This document shows, in pieces, positions 11,560-28,150 of a DNA stretch of 64,000 nt. This DNA comes from Musa acuminata AAA Group. Taxonomy: Eukaryota > Streptophyta > Magnoliopsida > Zingiberales > Musaceae. The translations under genes and the position numbers were made by a program. The notes below the pieces were generated by a model. The model was not told the origin of the DNA. It ran no database searches and worked only from the letters and a program-made list of their open reading frames with translations. The stretch spans positions 2,866,501 through 2,930,500 of the forward strand of contig NC_088338.1 of assembly GCF_036884655.1 (NCBI RefSeq). The letters run 5' to 3'. How positions within the stretch are numbered: the stretch's first letter is position 1; every line of letters starts with the position of its first letter.

Positions 11560-14500
11560 GACTATCTCTAATAGATGCTTATTGAACTCCACGTGTCGAG
11601 TCCAAAATATGATCATATCACTTATCGAGAATGGTATGCCTTTCTTAGAAAAATATTAAATCGTCTTTATTGAATGAAAGACAAATTCCTTTTATCATTT
11701 TGATTGGTGATGATGTGGCAGCTCTACAATTGCGGCCACATCCTTATTATTTGCCTAGATGGACGCGGTGTTACATAACATTGCCACATAGATTTGAAAG
11801 ATTTAGGTTTTGTTTAGGAATATATTTATAATTTTTAATATACAGTCAGAAAATTTTTTTTGAATAAATATGTAGTTGTGGATTACTCTGAGTGTTTGAT
11901 AAAAAAATTGATGAAAACTATATTTTAAATATGAATTGACATAAGTTTTGTTTGATAAAATTATATTTCAAATTTTCATCGAATATTTTATGATAAGTAA
12001 AATTATATTTCAAAAGTTATTAAATATTATTATATGATAAATTTACCCTTATAATATTTTTAATATTTATTTTTAAAATATATTTTTATTTAAATTAAAT
12101 AAATTAAATAATATTATAAAAAAATTATGGCTCAAATAAAAAAAATATAATCATATAAATAAATATAAAATAATCTTTAAAAATAAAAAAAATAAAATTT
12201 ACCCTTATAGAAAATACAAATCATATTGATTTCCCACTCAACCATTTTGGTAATCTTGTAATTTTAGATAAAATACAAGAAACATTCAAATTTTAAAAAA
12301 TTATATTAGAATTCTATAAATACTGAAATAATAATGTTACCCTGAGATATTATCAGCATTTAAGCATTTTCAATGCATCATCTAAGCTAGATGAAATTTT
12401 AAAAAATATATATTAAATAACAATTCATATTTAAATTATGCATTGGACTCTTGATGCACATCTCAAATGTATTTCCAAATGTACCCTTATACTTAATAAG
12501 TTCTTAGCTAAATCATATATGTGGCTTGACAATTGTTGTTTCTTATTCATTGTGTTCACATAATTTCTCTTAATTCACAAAGGAAAAAAAAAAAACTCTA
12601 CACCAACATTCCACTTATCTTATGTTGAGAATTTAAAATCTTATCTCATAAGACTAGCTTGATGGTGATGTACTAAATTTATATTGGATCCACTTAAATC
12701 TTAAGGATTTGGAATCTAATCAAACAAATTTAAATATGTCAGCGTATCTAGTAAAGATCTCGACTATTGAGTAGTAAAGTATCAGATCGAACCCCATCCT
12801 TATCACTTAGTACTTCTTAAAACATATGATGAACCCAGAGGATCTACAGGAGATCCTACTTCCTCATGAGCACGGAATAACTTCTATATGATCTCTTCCT
12901 GATACATGCAGCCTGCTGCAGTATTACATGCGAACTTGTGTGTCTGTTTAACTGGCTCTTATCGATGAAGATGGAAGAAGAAGAAGACGTAGGTAGGATT
13001 TTGACCTTTTGGTGTGAGGGGCAGAGAACAACTCACTAAAACCCAATCGTGAGTGCCAACTTACTCCAAACAATTCCAGCTCTTCGATCTCAACAGCGTG
13101 CAACACTAAAATACGCAGTCACTTCTCCGCTGAAACCCACCCTTTGCATTGTTTATGTCACATTGCGTTCCGTCGGTACTATACACGACAGACAATAATC
13201 CAAGGGAGAGAGGGAGGGAGTAGACATCCACTTGCGCTCCGCGTCCGAATCTATCACAACCTCCGTCGTCATATATACTGTCTCCTCCAACCAGGCGGAG
13301 GAACGGTGCGCGCCGCACGGCCCGTCACCTCTCCTGCATGCTTAGTTTGCCTTCTCTCTCCTAAAAGATTTGGAAGTCAAACAAGCCACATGGTACGTCA
13401 AACTCAATGGATTAGAATCCTTGGATGACTTTATGGTCATCCAAAAGTCTAAAACCAAGAGCTTCTATCTAGAATTGGTTCAAGATCTTTTGGGCGGTAA
13501 GATACGATGCATTCTTATATTCATATATTGGATGATGAAGAAGAGACTCCATTAGTTTGGATTTGCTTCTCACCTACTTTGGACAAAAGTTCCGACAAAA
13601 GAACGGACCCATCACGTTCTATTTTCTTGGTTGATATGTCAGCCCATGCAAAATAAGGCACCATCCATCAATCACGTCAATCTTATTCTAATTCAATGTA
13701 TGCTTTAAAGGTGATCGAAGAAGCTTTGACGTACCACCTGTGGGTTTGGCTGCATGAGGTCATGATGAAGAGCAGATTCATGCCAACTCGATGCTGAGCT
13801 GGACTGTCGGAGAAGTGGATCATTTAAAGATCTCTTCTCCATTTTTAATGGAGTATAATTGTCTCTTAGTTCAGTGTGACAAAAGTCTCCATCTACAGCA
13901 TTGCCACACATTTGTATCAAACTTCCATTACATCTGATGTCCCCAAGCATTGATATAATTGTCCAATGTAGAAGTTCTCGGTTATAACCCATATCTTAGT
14001 CTTTAGCTCTTTAACATGTTAATATATACGTCATTCTCAGCATATGACTTGGTATCAATATGTTTATGAGAGTTGTTATCTCCAAAGATGGTCGTTAAAA
14101 GAAATATCACTAGCTACTACCTATGTACACTTGAGTCCAAAATAAACAGTTATGTCTTGCCTTTTATTTTTAATGTCTTAGGTAGACAAAAGGATTAATA
14201 CAAATTATTAGAGGTAGTTAAGAGCTATCTTCCCACAAAATATTTTACTTATTTACTATCAGGTATAAAATCTTACTTTTAGCATAGTTACTAGGAAAAT
14301 AACTTTTTATCACTTATTACTAGTCACATACCTCATGTTATTAACTTGAGTATTGAAAAGACATCGATCTTCATAAGCATGATACCTTTGGGAGCTTAAC
14401 ATTTTTATCTAGGAGGCACCATGACCATATCTTCGATAACCCCTCTGCACATAGGCTGAAATCATGTCGAACTGACTAGGATGTCAATGACATATTTTCA

Positions 14501-16270
14501 TAATATTTTGGCGCTAGAAGGAAGGCTAGATGTGATAAGAACACTTGTCCGTTGATCTTATCAATGAATGTTCGAGCGAAAAAAGTCTTATCCTCAACTT
14601 ATAATACTTTTACTCAAGGGGAGTCATTACCACTATTTTCGCACATCAATGTATCCACCGTGTTAGGCATCACATCCATGGTAGGGTTCTCTTCCCCCCT
14701 CTCTCACATAGCCCACTGCATCAGGTACCACCCTGCCTCCTTTCCGATGTGCTATGCTCCCCTGATTGAGTAGTAAAATTAGGCGAGGGCATGCTTCTTT
14801 GACACGAGAGGCTTAAAATCTAAGAGGCTATGAGGCCTTAGGGTTACCTCAAAAGCAAGGTGGAGATAAGTGGTGGTGAGAGGCACACTGTACAATGGGG
14901 CAGAGGCAAGAGGTGCATTGCATGATGAGGCAAAGACAACCATGATGAGACAATGAGGTGAAGACGATAATCGATGAGGTGGAAGTCATGGTTGGTCTTA
15001 TCTTTTAGAAAATAAGAAACACTACATAAGAATAAATCAAAAAAGAAGATGCTCTTTCATTAAGACCAAAATAAAGGTAAAAACTTATGATTTTTTTAAA
15101 GAATTTATCCTTATTTTGCGTCTCACACATCATCACTATACATATACCCTACTAATAGATTCATATTCTTGATTAAAATTTATACTATGAGATTGTAAAC
15201 TCACAATTACCAATTATCAAGGATTGATGGTTAAAAAGTTATGATGAGCACAAAAGCCAATTATTCTGTTGCCTTTTATTTATTTATCATATTTTAAATT
15301 AAAAATATATATATAATTAATTAAAAATCAAGTTTGCCACCTAAAGGGTCGGTTAAATTGAACTCTAATGGATCCTGATGGTGTCTTTTTTTTTTTTTTT
15401 TGGCTAGATGCAAGTCTTCTCTAAATCGAAGTGCTCTCTGTTACGAGGCCATCCATGGTTATGGCGGATGGATCGAGGACTACCCTTTAACATTGATTTG
15501 GGGCTAACTATATATTATCCTATGTAATTAACTATCTTTAGTATTTTGGTCTCTATACTTTAAAAACTTATATTAACACCCTTATTGTTACAAAATTAAA
15601 ATATTTAGGTCCATTTACCCTAACAATATAGTTTTCTTAACGAAGACATGAAAATAAAATATAATAAGATATTTTTAACGTTTTAGTTAATAGTGGAGGA
15701 CGATAATATTGTTGGGAACCGTGGATGGTTGTTGTGGATGAAAAGAGTGACGACGAGAGGTGAGGGTCATTATGCATCTGTATCGATGCTGACGCAGTTA
15801 TCGAGTGGCTCTTTCATCGCTCGACAATTGCATCGACGCGCTTTGCATACGCGTCAGTATTACTCGGCAATTGCATCAATGTTAACGTAGATACAAAGCA
15901 ACGAAAGGGTCACTCGATAATTGCATTAGCATCGACATAGATGCAGAACGACCCTCACCTCTTGTCCTCGTTCTCTTTATCTATAATAACCACTCGCGAC
16001 CCTAGCAATATCGTCATACACCACCATCGACTAACACTTTAAGATTTTTATTTTACCCTTTGTTTTTACTCCGTTAATAAAATCGATGACGTTAATATAA
16101 ATAGACTTAGATATTTTAATTTTATAATTATAAGAATGATAATATAATTTTTTAAAATATAAAGATCAGGGATAATATGTAATTATATGAATTAGCCGTG
16201 AGAGCTGTATCGTTCCTTTTTTAAGTGATACTTACTTCTTTTGGAAAAAAAAATTAATAATTAGGGACTC
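11560..16270. repeat. Upstream part of CBL duplication unit A
   Basis: No gene is recognised. Several blocks recur in the same order in 22530-27050: the segment near 11570-11790 (CCACATCCTTATTATTTG) matches 22575-22800, that near 12550 (TGTGTTCACATAATTTCTC) matches 22850, that near 13600 (CACGTTCTATTTTCTTGGTT) matches 23280, and that near 13790-13870 (TTCTCCATTTTTAATGGA) matches 24650-24930. Similarity is much lower than over the gene. The very AT-rich 11800-12450 and the long-TIR element at 15501 are private to this unit. Confidence 0.65.
15501..16197. mobile_element. Foldback-like long-TIR element, copy 3
   Basis: This is a shorter member of the family (about 700 bp). The left arm starts GGGCTAACTATATATTATCC and the right arm ends GGGATAATATGTAATTATAT with ATTAGCC. 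The centre (about 15775-15950) repeats GCATC/GATGC words. It lies about 70-100 bp upstream of the presumed leader of CBL copy A, and no corresponding element is seen upstream of copy B. Confidence 0.6.
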
Positions 16271-17388
16271 AGGAAACTACTTGTCGTCGTCGTCGTCGTT
16301 GTGCTCATTTATGGAGTGAACCGAAGGAGGGGCGAACCCACGCGGTGGTGCTTTAGAAGCCCAAGAAAATTCCCATTTCTGGGACTCCCGCTCCGACCAA
16401 CTGCTCCCCGAAGATCCTTTTGTCACAGGTTGAGTTCATTGCCCACTTCAGTGTCAATCTCGCTCGATTCGATACGGTTCCTCTTGATTGTTATTCTTCG
16501 GCTTCTTTTTCCTTCCGATTTCTCCATGGTTTTCTCTCTTCTTTGATTTGCTTGTTTAGCATCTGATGTCGGAGAGAATGATAACCGGAGTTTGCAAGGA
16601 AGCTTTTTTCTTCTTCCCTTTTCTTTTGTGAGGAAAACGCATATCAGACACGAACTCTTACCTCCAAGATTATTGGGGGTGCGTTAACAACAGATCCTTT
16701 TGGCATTTAGGCTAATTTCTCGAACATGATCCGGATGCGGTCAGGTTACCTAGTGCATGTGGCCCATGGTGATCCTAAGGTCGCAGCTGTAGCTGTGTCC
16801 TGTGTGAGGTTTCAAATCTTGTTGGAGGTGAAGATTTGAGTATGGAAGAAGTTGCTTATAGGAAGAGGTGGATCAATCCCATCCATGAACAAGTTTGAGC
16901 GTCCCAATGAAACGAAACCTCACATTTTCTTTCTATCTCGTTTCGGCATTCGTTCTGCTAAAGTTCTAGACTTTGCAGCTTCAGTCAATTTTTCCTTTCA
17001 AGGCATAATTTTGATTACCTTCTCTTTTGGTATATGAAAGTACAAGCAAATGTTCGGCACATGGAAGCAGTTGGAAGGAAGGGAATAAACTCAAAGTTGA
17101 CCTTCATATGATCATTTATTTTGTATGATAAGTTTGATGATATAATCTTGCACAAAATATAGTTGTCTTTGCTTGAATGTCCAGACTAGTTCAGATTTTG
17201 AGTCTTGTGTTCCATCAATTTTTTTCCTTTTGATTAGCACCCATCCTTCCACTCTATGCCGATTTATGGTAATTTGGCACTGTCTTGGTCTGTTGCATCT
17301 GATTGGATTTCCTCTATTCGAGTATCAGGTGCTTATTTGAAGCAAGACATCATAATTAAACTTAGCTGCTTCTGCTTGCTGAGGTTCG
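16270..17388 (+). promoter_or_regulatory. 5' leader and probable leader intron of CBL copy A
   Basis: This region is strongly conserved with 27050-28150 of copy B although it has no continuous coding frame, which suggests a transcribed leader. A (GTC)n stretch lies near 16282-16297. The sequence just before the ATG (CTTCTGCTTGCTGAG|GTTCG-ATG) looks like an acceptor, so a leader intron of several hundred bases is likely. Donor and transcription start are not fixed. Confidence 0.5.
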
Positions 17389-20300
17389 ATGGGCTGTATG
17401 TCTTCTAAGCATGAAGCCAAACACACACCAGGGTATGAAGATCCCGTTATACTTGCTTCTGAAACGGCTTGTGAGTATCTACCATTTCTCTTTTTTCTCC
17501 TTTTGTTCTTCCCTAAACTTTCTGTAATTTATTATTCTTTTGTAATATTTCACACTAACGTTCTGGAAATGCCTGGACACTGCTGTTCTGTATTTTTATA
17601 ATGTGCCAGTACAAGATCTAGTTTGCCTTCTCAACCATTATAGCATTTTGGAGATACTGTAACGAAACCCATGGACTCAGCTCCATTTTTTATTCAAAAC
17701 TCCTTTTTGATACATGATGTTGATGTACTTGAATTTTCATGGCCATGTCAGCCCACTTGACGTTTTGCTTATACTTGTACTCAAATGTTCCAGTATTTTA
17801 TTATATGCTCAAATTTCTTATCAGCTACATATGCAGCGGATTCAATTTATTAAGAGCTTTTGGTATGCTGACTATGCATATGTTGCCAAAATGATCATCT
17901 CTTTGTATTGCATGGCAGTCACTGTAAATGAAGTAGAAACACTCTATGAGCTATTTAAAAAGTTGAGCTGTTCAATAATCAAAGATTGGCTTATCCACAA
18001 GGTATTTACTAATGCTTAGCAATTGAACTACCATACAATACCCCCTCTTCTTTTTTTCTTTTTTTTTTTTGTATATTACCCTTAGATCATCTCATTGAGC
18101 AGGAAGAATTCCAGCTTGCTTTGTTCAGGAACAGCAACAGGAAGAATCTCTTTGCTGACAGGGTCAGTATGATGGTTTATAATTGAGACTTGTTTACTCA
18201 CTTTAGTTTTCTATCCAATGACTTTCTGTTAACAATTGGTTTCTATTTATCTGATTGGATCTACTGCTTTACGATTTATCCATCTTTTTTCATTTTGTCA
18301 CAAGGACATGATTGTTTTTTGTGCTGACAAACTTAATAGAAGTGCTTCTCAAAAATAAAGGTGATTCATAGTTGAAATATGATCTGTCATATTTTAAATT
18401 ATTTGCAGGTGTTTGATTTGTTTGACATAAAAAACAATGGGGTTATTGAGTTTGGAGAATTTGTTCGATCACTTAGCATCTTTCACCCAAATGCTCCCAA
18501 AGCAGAGAAAATTGCATGTACGAAATTCTTTGTATCGTGCCTTACTTTTCTGGTAGTCTTGTCTTCAAAGTGAAATAGATTAGCTAGTGATAGTTCTCAA
18601 AATTGGATTTAGCCAGCCTAGTTTTTGTTAGTAATTGCTTATTTGATGCAATTTCAAATATAGCTTATGCCTCAATAGATTTCTTTTTTAACCCTGCAGT
18701 TGCATTTAAATTGTATGATTTACGACAAATGGGCTACATAGGACATGAGGAGGTGAGTGTCATTTCTTGTTTCTCTTAGATTCTGTTTGTTATCCTATGA
18801 TATCACAGAACACTTGGACAATACTGGTATCATTTTCCATGTGTATCAAACTTTTAGATATTTTCATTTTGTTACCAAACCTTATATCGTGAAACTTCAC
18901 TAAGGTTTAGAACTTCAATAAGGTTACCAAACAAAGAAGTAATCTTAGAATATTGAAAAATGGTTAAAGCTATCTAAGACACTGCATATTATATGTATTG
19001 TTTGTACAACATGCTCAAGTACTACTATGTTTTCTGATTTTAATCATTGTAGATGTTGCTTTTGCACAAAGTATAACGGCTTACAGAGCACTATATTTGA
19101 CATTCATATGCATGTGCATCTACGTTCTTCCTAAATTTGTCTGATTGATCTTGAGTTACCCAACATAGCCTATTTTTAACTTAGAAGAAAAGAAATACAC
19201 ATGAAGTATCTACATCTGTTTTTATTCATATAGTGGTACTTCCCATTTTTTAAAAGAATTTGGTATAAAGAATTATAAATGATTTTCAGGCTAAAATTCT
19301 GGTGTGTCTCAAACGAAGACTACAGTATGATAATTAAGTACCATCTGAAAGTCTGATGATTTCCATAGGTATCACAACTCAGACTGCTTCTAATAGGTGC
19401 ATCTTAGACTAAGACAGACACCAAACTGGATAAGAAGTATTACAATTCTGCTTTAATATGTGGCCTTCGAGAAGGATACAACTTCGTATATTACATCATG
19501 CTGTCATCTATCTTGATCTGGTTCTTCTACAGGATCCTGTAAAGGGGTTAGGTCTGTTCCAGGATCTCAAACTGCATAATAAACAAGGTGGACAGTCCTA
19601 CCTGAGCAATTGGTCCTTGGGTACGACCATAGGGTGTATTTTTCTTGACTTATGTCTATTGAGTGAATGTCAAAGCTAGAACATAGGTTGATTATCACAA
19701 ACTCTAGTAATTTGATATGCAAAGTTTTCAATTTTGAGTACTGGCCGAGTGCCAGTCCATGGTTGGACCAGTATGGATCTGGTCCATTCCTACATACTGA
19801 CATAATATCATAGACTTAACTGGTTTTGGTTGGGTTGTGTGCACTCCTATGACACCTGCTCACAAAAGAGCAATTTTCCCATAACCTCAGACAGTCCCCT
19901 GAAGATCTGCATACAAAGAAATGGTTTAGTAATGAGCAAATGTCTGGCAAACTGCCACCGCACTCTATCTAGGTGTAACTCGGTATGACATAAGCATAAC
20001 TCAACAAAACACTTAATTAGCAATTGAAAATTGACACACTTTGCTCGTTTGGGATGATCATGTGACTAAGGTTTCAAGGCTAGTTCGTCACTCGCAAAGT
20101 CCCCACTCACAATTGCATATCAACTACAAGGCCATGAAACAATCAAATTCTGGATGCTACACAAAGCCCCATCCAGTCCTAAGTCATCTAAGGGTTTGGT
20201 TTTAAGGTGCTTTGATGATTGAGGATTTTTCTTCCACACGTGGAGATGTTTTTGCGGGCTAGAGGCAGTTTTGCCTCCACGTGATGATCACTCATGTACT

Positions 20301-22165
20301 CCACTTATAAGATAAAACGACTACATGACTTAACTAAAATTCGGCTACCAAGCCTACTACAAGCTTTGTTACATGTTGCTTTAAGCATGCACAAACTGAA
20401 AAGACTGATAGCTATGCAGACGAGCCTTTGTGCATTGTGGGCCTGTGCAAACAGTCCGTGACAACATGGTACTCTGGGATGTACCACAGTACAAAGAAAG
20501 GAGGTGGTTGGGAAAGGGGAAGAGTGGAGAAGGAGAAGAAGTAGAAAAGGAGGACAAGGTGGCAGTAGTGACCGAGGAGGGTAGCACAGGAAGGCTGAGG
20601 AGAACCAGAGGCAGCAGGCAAGGGCTGAAAGTAGTAGGTGGTGCAAAAAGCCATGGTGTGAGTGCAGGGAACTGCATGAGGAGGAGAGAGATACGTACAA
20701 GTGGGTGAGCTGGTTGGGCTATATGCTAAATTACGAAGAAAAGAGTTGGTCTTACCACCCAGTTTACAGGACTTACCAAATGATAAGCACTGTTTTGAAG
20801 TGGACCCTCCAGTTTAGGGTGGTCCACGTGCCACTAACCTGGCATACTGATACTTAGAACTATGTTGATATATAAGCATTCTAACAATGGCTTTTGATAT
20901 GTGACAAGATGCCAGTTGACAAATTTGAGTTTATTTCATAATTGCTATATAAGTTCCATCACCCGAAGAGCCAATTTATATTATTCTACTACATACTTTA
21001 TAAACCATAGGTTTTGAATTTATTGGCTTATCCTATTTTAAGAGTAATGTGTAATGCTTGTTTGTTGGACTATGCCTTGTATACTGAGAATAAACCTGTA
21101 TGGATAATTTATTTTGAATGTTGTCATGCTTTATCTCATTTGAGAATAATATTCTTCTTTTTGGTTGATTTTAACAGTTGAAGGAGATGGTATTGGCTCT
21201 TCTCAATGAATCTGATGTGGTTCTTTCAGATGATATTGTCCAGACAATCGTGGATACTGTGAGATTGAAACTTCTTAATGAAGATTGTTTAATATTTATT
21301 ACATCATTTATTGTTGTAACTTTCTTTTGTCAAAATCCTATTCTTATGTCCATCTCTTGCAGACTTTCGTTCAGGCCGATTTAAATGGCGATGGGAAGAT
21401 AGATCTAGATGAATGGAGGGAATATGTTAAAAAAAATCCATCATTGATCAGAAATATGACACTTCCATACTTGAAGTAAGTCTTGAACTGAAGTTTTACA
21501 CTTGCAGCATTTCATTTGTCTTCTAATCTGTCTTAACAGTATTTGGTTAGAATTTTCTCATTATATGATGTATGGTAGGTTTAATGTTTTTCCATTAAGA
21601 TTTAAATGCTGCCAATGAGCAAATTATTAATCAAAATCTGATATTGTCTTCTAATCTGTCTTAGCATTATTTGGTTAGAATTTTCTCATCATGTGATGTG
21701 TGGTCGGTTTAATGTTTTTCCATTAAGATTTAAATGCTGCCAATGAGCAAATTATTAATCAAAATCTGATCTTGTCTTCTAATCTGTCTTAACATTATTT
21801 GGTTAGAATTTTCTCATTATGTGACGTGTGGTAGGTTTAATGTTTTTCCATTAACATTTAAATGCCTCCAATGAGCAAATTATTAATCAAAATCTGATTT
21901 ACATAAAAGAATAATCGGTGCTCTTGTTCATCATGAGTTGGAATCTTTTTGTGCTTGTGTTCATCACGAGTTGGAAGCAAAAGAAGGTTTGGCCATAATT
22001 CAGTGTTGCTAAATGCGTCCAACCGCATTAATATCTAAAACTAAATGCCATTATGGTCTCATACGGATTGGTGCATACGGGAACTGTTTCTGCAGGGACA
22101 TAACCATGTCCTTTCCGAGCTTTGTCGTGCACTCAGAAGTCAGTGATGATCCAGATATGACTTAA
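17389..22165 (+). CDS. CBL4: Calcineurin B-like calcium sensor, CBL4/SOS3-type, copy A
   Basis: CBL proteins bind calcium and recruit CIPK kinases to membranes; CBL4/SOS3 with SOS2 (CIPK24) activates Na+/H+ exchange under salt stress. Eight exons join in frame: 17389-17470, 17919-18001, 18103-18162, 18409-18517, 18700-18752, 21178-21258, 21363-21475, 22096-22165 (651 nt, 216 residues; SOS3 is similar in size). The N-terminus MGC fits Gly2 myristoylation and Cys3 palmitoylation, followed by PGYEDP. EF2 loop is D81-E92 ([12 protein letters not shown]), EF3 D118-E129, EF4 D162-E173 ([12 protein letters not shown]). The C-terminal FPSF motif (200-203) holds the Ser that CIPKs phosphorylate. Odd: Trp51 replaces the conserved Gly of the EF1 loop, and EF3 has Met122 and Gly126 where copy B has Thr and Glu. 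All splice sites are canonical and no stop is seen, so the gene looks functional but altered. Confidence 0.93.
18753..21177 (+). other. Intron 5 of CBL copy A
   Basis: This 2.4 kb intron interrupts the EF3 helix. Its 19200-20900 part is shared with copy B (about 31000-32620), including a stretch with TTTTGCCTCCACGTGATGAT at 20271, so that filler predates the duplication. It lacks the MITE and the 336-bp triplication found in copy B. No coding content recognised. Confidence 0.75.
21518..21901 (+). repeat. Three 128-bp tandem repeats in intron 7 of CBL copy A
   Basis: Units start at 21518, 21646 and 21774, each opening GTCTTCTAATCTGTCTTA and ending AATTATTAATCAAAATCTGA. They are near-identical with a few substitutions. 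Copy B has a single corresponding unit (about 33889-34010), so the expansion is private to copy A. Confidence 0.9.
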
Positions 22166-22529
22166 TATGATAACATCCACTGTCACAAAGGTTCCAATCC
22201 AGACCACTGCATATCAAATGTAGATCCTGATCAGAAACTGCTTCAAGAGGTGGCTTCTGTGTTAGATGATGATGCTGCTATCTGCAAACCACCTCCTACC
22301 AAAGTAATGCTGAACCTTGTGCATTTACAGAGCCTTGGGAGCTAATGTTTGTTAATATTCATGTATCTTCTTAACTTGTAGGTATCTCCTAGAGTCCAAT
22401 ATTAGCTTCATGAACTCTGGCCTCTTGTCATGTACATACTAAGTGTTGCTTAATAGTGAGTGATTGTTTGTTCATTGCGAATAAAAAATATTCGTTCAAA
22501 GTTATTTAATATTATTAGTGTTGTGATCG

Positions 22530-22530
<1 letters not shown>
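22166..22530 (+). other. 3' untranslated region of CBL copy A and duplication junction
   Basis: Sequence after the stop stays similar to copy B (22166-22465 against 34500-34770: CACAAAGGTTCCAATCCAGA, CTGATCAGAAACTGCTTCAAG), which suggests a shared 3' UTR. Similarity ends near 22465, so the breakpoint between the two units lies at about 22465-22560. Confidence 0.6.
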
Positions 22531-27049
<4,519 letters not shown>

Positions 27050-27050
<1 letters not shown>

Positions 27051-28150
27051 TACGACTTGTCGTCGCCGTCGTCGTTGTTATTTATAGAGAGAACCGAGAG
27101 AGTGGCGAAGCCAAGCAGTGGTGCACGAGAAGCCCAAGAAGATCCCCATTTCTGGGACTCCCGCTCCGTCCAACCGCTCCCGGAAGACCTCCGAGTCTTC
27201 TTTCGACGGCCCCGGAGACCGTCTTCTCACAGGTTGAGACCATTGCTCTCTTCGTTGTCAATCTCGCTCGATTCGATACGGTTCCTCTTGATTCTTCTTC
27301 TTCGGCTTCTTTTCCTTTCGATTTCTCCATGGTTTTCTCTTTTCCTTGATTTTCTTGTTTAGCTTCTGATGTCAATGTTAAGCGGTGTTTCCAAGGAAGC
27401 TTTTTTCTTCTTCCTTCGTTTTCTGAGGAAACGCATACCAGACACGAGCCCTTAGCTCCAGGCTTATTGGGGGTGCGTCAAAAACTGATCCTTTTGGCAT
27501 TTAGGCTAATTTTTCGAACATGATTCGGATGGGTTCAGGTTACCTAGTTCATGTGGCCTATGGTGATCCTGATATCGCAGTTCTAGCTGTGTATGGATCA
27601 ATCCCATGCATGAACAAGTTTGAGATTCCCAATGAAATGAAACATCACATTTTCTTTCTATCTCGTATCCGTATTCGTTCTGCTAAAGTTCTAAACTTTG
27701 CAGCTTCTGTCAATTTTGCCTTTCATGGTATAATTTTGATTTCCTTCTCCTTCTCTTTTGGTATATGAACGTACAAGCAAATTTTCGGCACACAGAAGCA
27801 ATTGAAAGGAAGAGAATAATCTCAAAGCTGACTTTGATATGATCATTCATTTCATCTGATACGTGTGATTATATAATCTTTCACAAAATACGGTTTTGTG
27901 CTTGAATTTTCTGACCAGTTCAGATCACACAAGTCCTTTAGCTGAAGCAACTTGACTTCTTAGTCTTGTGTTCCATCAATTTTAATTTCTTTTGATTAAC
28001 ACTCATCTTTCCATTTTATGTCGATCTATGGTAATTTGATTCTGTTTCTGTATGTTGCATCTAATTGGATTTTCTCCACTCGAGTCTCAGGTGCTTATCT
28101 GAAGCAAGACATTATAATTAAACTTAGTTGCTTCTGCTTGCTGAGGTTCG
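27050..28150 (+). promoter_or_regulatory. 5' leader and probable leader intron of CBL copy B
   Basis: Conserved with 16270-17388 of copy A, including (GTC)-rich sequence near 27058, TCTCGCTCGATTCGATACGG near 27262 and the pre-ATG segment GCTTCTGCTTGCTGAGGTTC. About 60 bp present in A near 16795-16855 are missing here. A shared transcribed leader with an intron is inferred. Confidence 0.5.

Noticed and set aside
13106..13560. Frames near 13.1-13.5 kb as a possible small gene
   Set aside because: No motif, no splice structure, and overlapping frames on both strands; it lies in the diverged upstream unit of the CBL duplication.
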